Source: Saururus chinensis
Taxonomy: Eukaryota > Streptophyta > Magnoliopsida > Piperales > Saururaceae
Length of the DNA: 64,000 bases
Direction of reading: 5' to 3'
NCBI GenBank assembly: GCA_035235625.1
Contig: CP141140.1
Span: 52,447,351 to 52,511,350 of the forward strand
In this document: piece by piece, positions 13,815-25,842 of the stretch
Position numbering within the stretch: position 1 is the stretch's first letter
Layout: every line of letters starts with the position of its first letter
Notes under the pieces: generated by a model
What the model saw: the letters and a program-made list of their open reading frames with translations, nothing else
What the model was told of the DNA's origin: nothing
Database searches by the model: none
Made by a program: the position numbers and the translations under genes

Positions 13815-15528
13815 GGGGGCTAAACTTGAACCGGTTTATTTTATTCTATTTAATTATTTTTGTGTTGTTTTATGTTAATTCTAATCGGTTTTGGATTATT
13901 TTTAAAATTTAAGTAGTTTTCAAAGGTTTTAACCAAAACCAATTTCACAGTTATGAGTTTTAAGTTAATTTAAGTCATTTATAAATTTTTTAGAATTTTT
14001 AGAATTTTAACTATTTTTCTGAAAATTAAAGTTTGTCGAGACCTATTGTGGGCCCCATGGCCAAAATTGGAATTTTTAACCCAAAATATTCCTAACATTA
14101 AACTAAGACCTTAGAAAATTATTTCAAAAGTTTTAAGACCTTAATTTGAGTTTAAATAGCTAAATTAACCATTTTTAGTTACAAATTCTATTTATACCCT
14201 ATTATTTGATTAGGTTTAGCCCACCCCTTACTATATAAGGAAAGACACATCTACTTTCCTATTTGGGAAGGGGCTGAGATCTGGAGTTTGGAGGCCTAAT
14301 CCCCTATTTTCCTAAAGAGGAAGGAGATTAAGGTTTAATTTTCTTAATTTTTCCTTAATCAATTAGGGCTTTCATAAATCTTTTCAAATTTCTTCTTCTC
14401 CTATACTTTAATCTCAATTTCAAAACATAAAGCTATTGATTTGAAGCCTTATTTCAAACCCTAATATTGAAATTTTCATTTTTGGGTTTCTTGAACCCTA
14501 GATCTAATATTTTTCAAGAAGTTTAGATGTTCTAAATCGAATTTATGAGGGTATTGATAAAAATCATATTTTGGGTAGGTTTTGAAGGAGCCATTTCAAA
14601 CAATGGAGTTGCTGGAAGGTAAGGGTTCTATGTCTTAAACTTGCTGTAATTTTGGATTTAATATCTGAGGTGTTTTGAATTGGGTTTCATAGATGTGTGC
14701 TTTAATGGTGATTTGATAAAAGCATAATCTTTGGTGTTATTTTCTTAGGGCTTTGCTTAATAATGATTAAATTTAATGTTTTGGAAGCTTTGATTAGATT
14801 TTGATGGAGTTTGAAGCTTGGATTTGATGTATTAAGTTGGATTGATGGAAGTTCGGTTTGGTTTTCAAAATGGAGAAGACGAACCAAATCTGTTGTTATG
14901 GCAATCGATTGCCCCTATAGGCCGATCGATAAGCTAAACGACATTGCAAACCAATTTTTAGGCCAGCCAATCAATTGCCTGTACAATAGATTTTGGTCAT
15001 TTTAATTCCTTTGCTTATTTTAATATTTCTACTCCCAAATATTATTTCTCATGTTCATGTGGGTTTATTTGGGCTAGAATAAGCTATTGGAAGGGTATGC
15101 AAGTGATGTTGGAATTTATGAAGAATATTTAAAGATTATGTAAAATTGCATGTGGTTGGATATACATGTTAGAATTACTATCTTGAAGTTATGATGGTAT
15201 GATTCTTTATGTTTTAGTATGATTCCAATAAGATAATAGCATGAGAATGAACTGATATGCCTTCATGTAATGTGATTAAATTATGGGTGATTGATAATAT
15301 CATGTCTAGATTCAAGTGTAAGATGATTATGCTTTTATTGGTTTGACATGAGATTTCACTTAACTTGATTTATGTTTTCTGATGGTTCTTCACCCATGAT
15401 TTCATTTGGGACCATGATTAGATGTTAATGTACATGTGTGGTATAATGAGGAGTTAATTACGAGGCATGTTTATATGCTCAAAATTAGATGTTTATACTA
15501 TGTACACACACATGTGGAGGATGCTTAT

Positions 15529-18500
15529 TGTCACGCCCCGGCGATGCCCGACCCGAGCCGAACCCGGTCCAAGGGCCGGTCAAGCGCGCGGGGGCGACGA
15601 AGTGAACATTGAGAAAATGATCTAGCTGAAGACTTAACCCTAACCACGGGCGATTAACAGAAATACGGAGAGCGCACAATCCTTTGAGCAAGAGTAAATA
15701 AAAGGGAAGAAAAGGTGTTACTTATCACAAAGTAAACAACAATCTCAAACCCACAAGCTTAGTTAAGTAAAGCCCACACCGGCTCAAAACAAGTCATAAT
15801 CATCACAACTGTAGTATATAACATAAATCCAAAACAAGAACCCTACACAAAGGTTCTAACATAAAGCATGAAACAAACGAAAGTAAGTCACGCAACGATC
15901 TCCATCACCACACCCAAGTTACCTCTGACCTTTCCTCAAAGAGGCAATCCTATCCATCTGCGTGTCGCACCACACAGCACCAAATCAAAACACAAAAGAG
16001 GGGTGAGTTTAAACACTCAGCAATGGTTTTAATATCACTGTCAACGTAGAAAATACGATAGCTTAGTAATGAGATCGTTCAGATCAAAGATTTACATGGT
16101 GCATCACTTTCTGATCACACAATCATATCACCTAACACTGCATCATAATGCATAATTCAACCTTCATGGATGTATCTCAAGCATACATATTCCCACATGC
16201 ATTCACACCATAACTAATCCCGCATGGATGTATCTCTAACATACATATTCCACATGCATAACATCATAACCAATCCTGCATGGATGTATCTCTAACATAC
16301 ATATTCCACATGCATAACATCAACATCAACATGCATGGATGTATCTCTAACATACATATTCCCACATGCATAACATCAAAATCATCATGCATGGATGTAT
16401 CTCTAACATACATATTCCCACATGCCTTATATCATCACAATCAACCTCCATCAAGGAGTAATCACACATTAATATCACATAGACGGGAGCATAGACAAGG
16501 CCACGAAGGCGTGTCATAATCCAAAATTCTACACAAGAATTCAAGAAAGATCGGGGTTGTCAATCCCTAATGCTGCTCGCCCTGGACAATCCTAGCCAAG
16601 GATGTCCCATTCTCACACAGAGAATCTAGAGCAGGGGTGTTCGCCCAAGGACATCTCCTACGGAGGGAAGAGCCCAAGTTCTCACACAGAGAACCCTAGA
16701 ATACGTGGTAGCGGGGTGCACACGGCATACCAAATTGGATTCTCAGGGTCCAGATGACACACATAATAATATTCTCACATATCCGCAAGACAAGTACATA
16801 ACTCGTCCCCACATCATTCCATTTAACAAGACTCAACCCGGGGAGTGCACTCATTCCACACAGGAACTTCAAATCGTCCCACACAGGAACTTCAAATCAA
16901 AATATGTCCTTTTGGACCAATCAACTTGCGATTAATCCACGACCGATCAATCCAGCACACAATTCCATCACATTGCATCCAATCGGTCAAATTCGATTAA
17001 TCACGATGAAGCCTCAATTGGAAATTCATTTTCATGATGCATGCAGCATGGTACATACGTGGGCAAAGCATACATGAATCCTAATACATGATAAGTGCTC
17101 TCATCAGCCCCTAATGCATCATTCAAAATAACAATATTAAGCTTCAACATCATCATTTAACCCCCACATGTGTGTGTGTATAACTAGTAGAAGCATTTCA
17201 CATAATGCATATCGACACGCTTGAAAATCAACTGACTACCACACTACACATGTGAATTTCTATCTAAACATGAATTCCAGCGGAAATCATAGTAGAAGAA
17301 TCGTTGAAACCATAGCTAAATTCAAAACTCAACCACAAAGGATAAACACATATAACTTCACTCATTTCATCATTGAGTCATGGCATTCACCAACATCCAC
17401 ACACCACTAACCACAATCTATCATGACAAATCAGTCCAACAATGATTGTAGTCCTACTGAAAATATATGCTTAACCAAAGGGAAACAACCATTCATAATT
17501 TTAAGATAACGATTCCAACATCATGCCACAAAACATAAGTCATTCCACCATCCCTAAGCATATGTCTCAACTCCATAAACTCAATAGCATGCATTTCCAG
17601 TAGCTTAACATAGCTTAAAACACTCCACATTCATATAAAATTGGCAAGCTAAAGTTGAATCATCAAAATAGACATCATATGCACAACATGCAATTTCCTG
17701 TGTAGCCGATCGATCGCCCTTCAGGCCGTTCGATCGGTTACACGCAAAAATTTGAAATTTACAGTTCAGCCGATCGATTGCCCCGTAAGGCCGATCGATC
17801 ACCAACACGGCAGAACAGTCCTCTTCTTCCTTTCGCAAATCCAAACCGAAACACCATAAATAACACTTCAAATCCACATCTAACACCCTAATCATCATCA
17901 AAAGTCCTCCTTGACTTCCAGAATATCAAACCAAACCATAATAATGCAAAACCCTAAGAAATCGGGATTAAATAATTTCATTTTCTAATCTTACCATTAA
18001 CACACTAAATCAAGCAAACCATTTCGAAATAAGCCAAAAATGGAGAGTTTTACCATGGATAAACAGAGATTTTGAAGACCCATTACCTCAGCACTTGATT
18101 AAGCTCGGATTGAAGAGTCACCCTTCTTGAAATCCTTGAAAACACAATGAGTTTGAATTAAACTCTAATGAAAATCGATTTACTTAAGAAATCCCTAATT
18201 AAACCTTAGATCTAGGGCTTATTGGTAGTAAAAATCGAATTTTGAATGTTAGGGTTTGTAGTAAAACCCAAATTAGTAGCTTTTGATGGTCAAAAACGAA
18301 TTGAATCAAGGGGAAAATGGTAGATTTGGAAGAAATAAAGAGAAAAGCCATGGATTAGTGCTTAATTAGAGTAAGCTTACCTTAATCGGCTTCTAATTCG
18401 GGCCTAAGTGGGGATTAAGTCAACCCTCCTTCCTTAGCCTATTCCCAAAAATGGAAATGGCTCAGGTCTGCCCTTTTATAGTAAGGGTTGGGGTATGCAT

Positions 18501-18902
18501 AGGTAAGTTTTGGGGTGTAAATATGAAAAGTAGGCTAAAAGTGGGTATTTTACAAATTTAAGCACAATTTAAGCCTAATAAACTTCTGAAAATTTTTGTA
18601 TGACCTTAAGTATATGTCTAGGTTCATTTGACACAAAAATAAAATTTTCGACGGTGGGGCCCACAGGGGTCCCGCCAAAACCCTAATTTTTGGGAAAATA
18701 GTGAAAATTCTGAAAAATCTCAAAAATTCACATTTGGTTTAAAATCACTTAAAAACACTAATATTGAAGTTAATTTTGGTTAAAACTATCACAAACACTA
18801 TTTATTTATGAAATCACCGAATAAGATCAGAAAACACGTAAATCTCACGATAATCAATAATTAAAGAAAACCAAAACCGGTTTAAAGATAAGGGTCCTTA
18901 CA
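15529..18902 (-). mobile_element. Solo LTR, family A copy 2, inserted in an older copy
   Basis: On the plus strand it runs from TGTCACGCCCCGG to GGGTCCTTACA, the reverse complement of the 9520-12821 LTR. Perfect 5-bp duplications CTTAT lie at 15524-15528 and 18903-18907. Its 98-codon open frame (17605-17901) differs from that of copy 1 at about three residues, so both are recent. It splits the older copy, so the insertion order is clear. Confidence 0.88.
16150..16430 (-). repeat. Inverted minisatellite in LTR copy 2
   Basis: It is the counterpart of the 11919-12198 array, with repeated CATGGATGTATCTC and ACATACATATTCC blocks. Unit number and spacing differ slightly from copy 1, consistent with independent slippage after the copies separated. 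Confidence 0.75.
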
Positions 18903-20471
18903 CTTATGATGATGCTTGACATTATGATTATGTGTGATGTATGCGGGGCCGATGAGAACACTTATCATGAATTAGGGTTCATGTATGCTTTGCCACGTAT
19001 ATACTATGTTGCATGCATCATGAAACGGATTTTTGATTAAGACTTTATCTAAGTTAGCCGTGTTTGATTGTTTGGAATGCAATGATGTAAGATTGCATGT
19101 CGGATTAGTCGATTAATGGCTTATCGAAAATTGATTGGTCTAAAAGGACATAATTTCGATTTGAGTTCTTGTGTTGAACATGAATACTCCCTGTGTTAAG
19201 TCAATCTGAATTAAGTTGAGTTGAGTTGAATGAGAGACAAGTTGTGTACTTATCTTGCGGTTGAGATTTTTTGTGATAGTCTTTTGGACCTTGAGAATCT
19301 AGAGTAGTATGCCTTTGTGCACCGGCTTCTACGTGTTCTAGGTTTCATATATGGAAATTCAGACTCTTCCCACTGCAGAAGATGTTCTAGGGTTAACACA
19401 TCTGCTCTAGATTCTCTGTGCGAGATTCAGACATTCCTTAGCCAGGATTGTCGAGGGCGTGTAGATTTAGGGGATGACTACTCTGAACTCTTTATAATTC
19501 CTGTGTGGAAACCGGACTATGTCCAACCTGTGTAGTTTGATTGTGTTTTCTCCATGATGGAGACAGTCACGATTTGTGATGACGCATGCGTTTGAGATAA
19601 TGTTATGCCCAGGATTACACAGGTTGTGCAGGGATAATTAAGATTATATGACGCATGTGACTATGATTTATTATGCATGATTTAGTATCATGTGATTGAG
19701 ATTCTTATCGTGCAAAGTAAATGATCTATGGATGAATAATGTGACTATGCATTATGTGATTACATATTGTGTACACGTGTCATGTAGGTTGTATGTTATG
19801 AAGAAGATTGACTTGATGTGCATAATTATAAATGTGAATATGCAAGAATCACTTATTATGTAAGATAGATGTGATGTCATGATAAGATTGCTCATGATTA
19901 GTATGTATGAGATGGTCATATGCAGGATGATTACTTGTGAGATTAGAGGTATGGTAAGGGGATTAATCAGAAATAGGCATAGTATGTGAAAGTTGATCTG
20001 ATTTATCATGTTGATATGTCGTAGTGGTTTTCTTATTAATGTTACCGTATTTTAAACCTTACTGAGTTTAGTACTCACCCCTCTTTTTATGTTTTGTTTT
20101 GGGGCCGCATAGTGCGACATACAAACTATCGGGATTCCCTATATGAGGAATGGCAGGGGCATGCGTGGGATTAGTCTTGGTTACATCCAGATGATATTTT
20201 ATTTTCTAATTTTTTCATTTTTCTATGTTGGAGAACCTTGTATGGTAGATTATTTATCATGCACACATTTATATGTTGTTCTTAGACATGTCTAAACTTT
20301 TTTTATTTCGAGCCATGTGTAGGCTCGGGAGATTATTATGTGGATTGATGTGAGGATTATGACAATTTTATTATCCTTTTTATCATCATTATTTCTCTTG
20401 CTCAAAGTACATTAGGTGCGCTACTCCGTCAATTGAATTGTCTATTAGATGGGCTAAGACTTCCACAATAC

Positions 20472-21064
20472 GTTAATCTGTCAATTTATGTCGCCCCCAC
20501 GCACTTGACCGGCCCTTGGACTAGGTTCGGCTTGGGTCGGGTTGTGCCAGGGCATGACAGGGGGTGCTTGGGAGAGGAGAGGAGGAAGTGGGGAGAGATT
20601 AGAGCTCTCCCATTTTCTCAATCCTTGTATAGTACTCTTCTTAAATGGGCTTTAGGACACAAGTCTACTGTTTGATTCTATGCAGATTTATTGAGGGTGA
20701 ATTACAACTGGTATGGGCTTAGTCTCACTGAGTCCATAGAGGCTTGAGCCCCTGCATGTAAACATGTTTAATTTGTCAATTTTTGTTGCCCCCGCGCACT
20801 TGACTGGCCCTCGAACTAGGTTTAGCTCAAGATGGGCTATGCCGGGGCATAATGGGGGTACTTGGGAGAGGAGAGGAGGAAGCGAGGTGAGATTAGAGCT
20901 TTCCCATTTTCTCAATCCTTGTATAGTACTCTTCTTAAATGGGCTTTAGGACACGAGTCTACTATTTGATTCTATATAAATTAATTAATGGTCAATTACA
21001 ATGGGTATGGACTTAGTCTCACTGAGTCCATAGAGGCTTGAGCCCCTGTACGTAACCATGTTTA
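20472..21064. repeat. Tandem duplication of about 295 bp across an LTR end
   Basis: 20472-20769 is repeated directly at about 20766-21064 with an offset of 295 bp. Shared blocks include GCACTTGAC..GGCCCT, GGAGAGGAGAGGAGGAAG, TCTCAATCCTTGTATAGTAC and AGTCCATAGAGGCTTGAGC. Each copy contains the LTR terminus (GGGCATGACA or GGGGCATAAT) plus flanking DNA, so the duplication followed LTR insertion. Confidence 0.85.
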
Positions 21065-21258
21065 TGACAAGGTTGACCCTTCACCAACTAAGCAGGTCTT
21101 ACCAATAGATACACGTTTAAGGTTGGGGCCCTAGAAAGTAAATATGCACACGTTAGCCTGATGCTTAATATCTGTGTCTCAAATATGAGCCTTATAAAGA
21201 ATATGTCTAAGCAATTCTTATTCTTCTTGGTCGTACTGCCCCGCTATACTTAGACCTA
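21065..21258. other. Short spacer, nothing recognised
   Basis: Unique-looking DNA between the tandem duplication and the CACTA terminus. It ends in CTA immediately before the terminus. Confidence 0.4.
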
Positions 21259-21905
21259 CACTACAAGAAAATGGGGTATTAGCGACGCTCTAAAGCGTCG
21301 CTAATACTTCTAAAAGCGTCGCTAAAGATTATTTGCGACAGATACTTACCGTCGCAATAAGCGTCGCAAATAGTCCCGTCGCTACTACTTAGTAACGACA
21401 GAAAACAAAAACTGTCGCTAATAGTACTTTTAGCGACGCTTTGGTAAATCGTCGCTAATAAACATTATTAGCGACGGTTAAGATACCGTCGCTACAATGT
21501 TATACATTCACGACTGTTAAATACATGTCGCTAATGAAAAGTATTGGCGACGATGCATAACCGTCGCTACTAATACATTTTCTAGCGACGCTCCACTAAA
21601 AGCGTCGCTACTAATCTAGCCCAGTAAATAATGAACTATCTTGTAGCGACGCTTACTTCTAAGCGTCGCTATTAATGCAGATATTAGCGATGCTTTTAAG
21701 TAACCGTCGCTACTATCCAGATTATAGCGACGCGTACTAGTACGCGTCGCTATAATGGTATTATTTAAGACGGTATCAGTAAAGCGTCGCTAAAAGGATA
21801 TTTTATTTGCGACTTTTTTGAGAGCGTCGCAAATTATAGTTATTAGTGACACTTTCGTGAGCGTCGTTAATAAAAGCGTCGCTACAAACTAATTTTGTTG
21901 TAGTG
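21259..21905 (+). mobile_element. CACTA element with both termini, hybrid
   Basis: The left end is CACTACAAGAAAATGGGG and the right end is TTTTGTTGTAGTG, both with the CACTA core. The interior is an array of short inverted pairs of TAGCGACGCT and AGCGTCGCTA, like the subterminal transposase-binding repeats of En/Spm elements. There is no coding capacity. The bases outside the left end (CTA) and right end (TGA) do not match, so this is not a simple insertion. The right end abuts a galactosyltransferase exon whose other half is at 23702. Confidence 0.85.
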
Positions 21906-22534
21906 TGAATTACTACCACAAGCCCCTCCTTTATGGAAAATGGGTTGTTACTTATGAGGTAATTGTTTATTATATAACATTTCAACATAATTTTATATGT
22001 CTTTACAGATAGAATTATAGTTTGTTTGTAGATTTTAGGCCCTCGTTGAGGTGAAGATAGTATGTTCTGAAATTGTTTTATGTTTAATTTTTATATGGAC
22101 AAACAAGACGTTTTAATGAAAGAAGTGTACTTGATTGTATATATTTATGGAATATTGATGACCATAATTTCTATTCAAAATTTCTTTTGATTTACCATAT
22201 ATACTTCCCAGCTCCTCTCTTATGAGTTAGGTGTATAGGGGTGTATTAGTGTCTCAGTCTCTTGGTTTGTGATCAGAACTTAATTCTGCTGCTTCTTTGA
22301 TTGCTATAGGAATGTCCTGAAGAAGCTTATCCACCATATGCTAATGGCCCAGGCTACATTGTATCATCCGATATTGCTAAGTTTGTTGTCTCAAAATTTG
22401 ACGAGCACACTCTACGGGTAACAGAAATGAAACTTTTCTCTCATCTCTTATTGTGGCTTTAGTGTCTTTAAGCAGGGTACTGATGATTATCTAACCTCGA
22501 TGTCACAGCTTTTCAAGATGGAAGATGTGAGCTC
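21906..22534 (+). pseudogene. Beta-1,3-galactosyltransferase, 3' exons (detached)
   Basis: Three exon remnants are in order. 21906-21958 encodes NYYHKPLLYGKWVVTYE after the TGA of the insertion site. 22310-22417 encodes [20 protein letters not shown] and on to DEHTLR, with a normal AG before it and GT after it. 22509 onward encodes LFKMEDVS. These continue in phase and match consecutive C-terminal parts of plant GT31 galactosyltransferases, the family that adds galactose to arabinogalactan-protein hydroxyproline or to N-glycans in the Golgi. The matching 5' exons lie on the opposite strand at 23702-24393. After MEDVS the frame hits a duplicated segment and a prolyl-oligopeptidase fragment, so no intact protein is possible. 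Confidence 0.85.
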
Positions 22535-22561
22535 GATGATTATTTAACCTCGATATCACAA
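22482..22561 (+). repeat. 27-bp direct repeat at the gene-fragment junction
   Basis: GATGATTATCTAACCTCGAT (22482) recurs as GATGATTATTTAACCTCGAT (22535), with 24 of 27 bases matching over the full repeat and a 53-bp spacing. The first copy ends in the intron acceptor of the galactosyltransferase exon. The second copy leads into the prolyl-oligopeptidase sequence. Confidence 0.75.
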
Positions 22562-22995
22562 TATACAGAAGTTGCAAATGATGGGACCCAATTCACGTTT
22601 CTGACCAATGAAGATGCACCAAGATATAAGTTGGTTCAAGTGGGTATTGAAGATCCATGCACGTGGATGGATATTGTTCCTGAGTCTGAAAAGGATGTTT
22701 TGGAATCAGCTCAAGCGATTAACAAAAACCAAATAATTGTAAGTTATTTGAGTGATGTGAAATACTTGCTGCAAATAAGAGACTTGAGAAGTGGTAATCT
22801 ACTACATACTTTGCCTATTGATATTGGTTTAGTTAGAGGGATTTCTGGGAGGCGAGAAGATACTGAAGTTTTTATTGGCTTTACAAGCTTCCTTACTCCT
22901 GGAATTATATACCAGTGCAATCTGGAAACTGAAGCTCCTGAAATGAAGATTTCTCGAGAAATTGTTGTTCCTGGTTTTGATAGAATTAAATTTCA
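22559..22995 (+). pseudogene. Prolyl oligopeptidase exon fragment
   Basis: An uninterrupted frame reads QYTEVANDGTQFTFLTNEDA, then passes through VPESEKDVLESA and ISGRREDTEVFIGFTSFLTP to FDRIKFQ. It matches part of the beta-propeller domain of plant prolyl endopeptidase (S9A family, which cleaves after proline in short peptides). The catalytic alpha/beta-hydrolase domain is absent. CAG followed by GTTGAT at about 22995 could be the original exon end. The fragment is fused head-on to galactosyltransferase exon sequence and lies between CACTA ends, so it is a relic. The clean frame suggests it is young. Confidence 0.85.
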
Positions 22996-23156
22996 GGTTG
23001 ATCATGTAATACTACTTTTTATAAATTGTTTGTTCATGTAATCTTCGAGTGCATACTTTGTAGTCTGTTTTTGATTGTATGGATATAATTAGAAATGAAA
23101 AAAGAAATCTTTATTTCTATTTAACATTTTATTATTTTTTTTAATTTTTTGTTCAT

Positions 23157-23701
23157 TAGCGACGCTATCAAGCGTCGCTACAAACTATATTAGTGACACT
23201 CTTTGAGCGTCGCTATTGTCATTTTAGATAGTAGCCACGCTTCTAAACTGTCGCTAACACTTCTGTTAGCGACGCTCTAGAAGCGTCGCTATTGTTCTTT
23301 TTTGTTCGCGACTATTCTAAACTGTCGCTAAATCTTCTATTAGCGACGCTTTGAAAGTGTCGCTATTGTAAATATTTAAAAAAAAAATTAATTGAATGTC
23401 GCTAATACAAATATTATTCGCGACACTAATTAAAACCATCGCTAATAATGTCTTTCCCAGCGTCGCAAATACAGTTCATTAGTGACAGATAGCTAACTGT
23501 TGCTAATGGTAGCGATGTTATCAGAACCGTCACTACATGTACTATTTGCGACGGTTTAAAAAAGTGTCGCTAAAGGTACTATTAGCGACGGTTTTTGTCT
23601 TCTGTCGACAATAAATAAGCGTTGCAAATAACCTTTAGCGACGCTTTTACAAGTATTAGCGACGCTTTTGACCGTCGCTAATACCCCATTTTCTTGTAGT
23701 G
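23157..23701 (-). mobile_element. CACTA element end, one terminus only
   Basis: Read on the minus strand, it begins CACTACAAGAAAATGGGG at 23701 and continues with AGCGACGC/GCGTCGCT pairs to about 23157. There it stops in AT-rich DNA without a right terminus. Its terminal roughly 30 bp match the left end at 21259 in inverted orientation. It abuts the galactosyltransferase exon at 23702, preceded on that strand by TGA. Confidence 0.85.
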
Positions 23702-24393
23702 TCATATTCCCTATGTACAAGCTTTGCCCATGTGGAACTTTTTTTGCTTCCTCAAGCACAGAATCCAGTCTAACAAATGTGTCATCATCACATCTCATAA
23801 TATACTTCGCAGATACTGCTTGAACCTGCACAAATGAGCACAAATAAATTTTCAATAAGGCTAAATATAAATGCAAGAACTCGAAATGCTACTAATTACC
23901 ACTCACCCCATATTCGCATATAGCAACAGTTTTTAAGACCACAAGATCATAGCTATCCATGAAAGGAACTATAACAATATCACTAAAGAATTCAGCTTCT
24001 TTCTTCAGCTCCACATTCACCTCTTTCCTTCCATGCTATTCAAAAGCATGCAAACTTAAGGTTAATTCTTCTAAACAAAGGCACAAAAACAGATCTGCAT
24101 AATACTTGTAGACTACTTTTCAATGAGAGTGAATCTGTCAATACCAGTGCAACAAAAAACCGGGCAACCACATTTGAAGATCTAACGTGTCTAGACTGCA
24201 TCCAAGATTTCCTTACAGCCATGCGCTCAGCAAAATGGTTTCCAGCTGAAAGGATACCAATGAAGAGATCCACAGGGCCATCAGGAAGCGGTGGTTTCCA
24301 GCTGAAGCTTTCAAGCCCGTTTGGAAGAGCAGTCAGGTCATTGTAATACAACTTGTTGACTGGATCACAGCCCTCAGAAATATAAAGAACATA
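23702..24393 (-). pseudogene. Beta-1,3-galactosyltransferase, 5' exons, broken by CACTA
   Basis: Three exons with consensus splice sites are visible on the minus strand. 24393-24145 encodes [12 protein letters not shown] through [20 protein letters not shown] to ARFFVAL. 24035-23907 encodes [20 protein letters not shown] through VAICEYG. 23825-23702 encodes [20 protein letters not shown] through SLYIGNM. These are the core GT31 motifs, including the DxD metal-binding motif within CDDDTF. The last exon stops at GGGAATATGA, exactly where CACTA DNA begins; the missing half is at 21906 on the other strand. Upstream galectin-type or transmembrane exons were not recognised. It is either a disrupted native gene or a captured one. 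Confidence 0.88.
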
Positions 24394-25842
24394 CTGCATA
24401 TTGTAAAAGACAAGGTCAGCTCAAAAGTTTTCACATCAAAATTCAGAATAAAATTAAATATTTCATTGTCAACTAAAACTATAGAATAAGTAAGGAAACA
24501 ATCTGCTTGAAGTAATTGATCAATACCTAAAAAGTGATAGCAAAGCTCATGATTTAGGTTGATATTTGTCTCGGTTCCAGCATCCACTTCTCCTTCCCTA
24601 AGCAAAATCATGCGCATCCAACCACCAAAGTATCAATGCATCGATCTATACATTATAAATCCAAGACACGAAACTAGCCCACAGATATGCCATTGAATTG
24701 GAGAACATAAAAGAAGCCTTACTTTGGAGCTAGATAGCAACGGTAGAAAAACCCTTTATTATCATGTGTCCAACTAATAGATGAGAACTTGACCTGTAAA
24801 ATAACCAGTACAACTTCCCAAGTGATTTCCAGGTACATTAAAGCAGTAATAAAACACAGACTGAAGTGAATAATGGTCAATTTCAAGATAGTTATTATGC
24901 AAAATGAAAAGAAAAGTACTAAACATTTTGTCTGTCACCATCAATTTGCATAGAAAAGTCACAATCTTCAACTTTTCAAATTTGCTCACTCCATAAAAAT
25001 AACATAATAAGAATGGGCCAAAAGAAGCCTAGGAAGGCAATAGTAAAGTACATTGTGAGAACAGATTTTTAAAAACTAGATTAGAACTAAGTGTACAGAA
25101 AGTAATTTCCAAGGTTCTTAGTCATATGCTTTTATCTACCAAGATATGAAATGAAAACTTGTACATGCATTTGAACCATCCACACCTTGTTTCACACACA
25201 TATCACTAATTCCTCGATAAAGGGAATATATACCAATATATTGTTGCAGCTTAAGAAGCATCAGTGATTAAAAGGAAACACAATTGGGGAACTGCATCAG
25301 TGGTCAGTCCTTCCTGTGTGCATTTTAGAGTTGTAAAAGACTGCCTCAATGGGTTGTTTTCCTGCAAGCAATTGAGTATAGAACCAAAAGGAAACATGTG
25401 TCTAGAAAGATGAACCAACAACAATGTTCTTTTAAATATTTCTATTTCCAAAAAAAAAAAAGATTTCCAACACATGCACATCTTAGTTATGAAAAACTGT
25501 ATTACATTAATCCACTGGAAAAGTTTCAATAGCATCTGGATACCAAAACCTGGATTAGAAAGCATGCAGAAGTAACATAGATCAAGAGAAACAGTTATAA
25601 AACTATGTATCAAAAACTGGATAACAAGTTTGTCTAGAGCTTGACGACCTTCCAGCAGCTACTATTAAATCTGCAATAAAAACTGCAATAATTTTAGAAT
25701 TGCCGCATAACAATGTCAAAGTAAAGTTCTAGTATGCATAGGCATAACATTTATTATTTTACATAAGGCTGATCCAATGAAAAGTTTATAAATATATTAA
25801 CTTGAACGACGACTGAGATTAGTAATAAGCATTACGTTAGCA
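24394..25842. other. No further exon recognised
   Basis: AT-rich DNA upstream (minus sense) of the galactosyltransferase exons. A short frame at 24533-24617 opens REGEVDAGTETNINLNHELC and might be an upstream exon, but I could not match it to the family. Nothing else stands out. Confidence 0.4.

Larger units (their letters stand above)
13820..20559 (+). mobile_element. Older family A LTR, split by a younger copy
   Basis: 13820-15528 and 18908-20559 together form a diverged copy of the 9520-12821 LTR in the same orientation. The left part starts with an AACCGGTTT-type sequence and has a TATA-like CTATATAAGG at 14231. The right part ends CCAGGGCATGACA. It is interrupted at 15529-18902 by an inverted young copy of its own family. 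Its exact left end is eroded. GGGGG occurs on both sides (13815-13819 and 20560-20564) but is too simple to be firm as a duplication. Confidence 0.7.
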
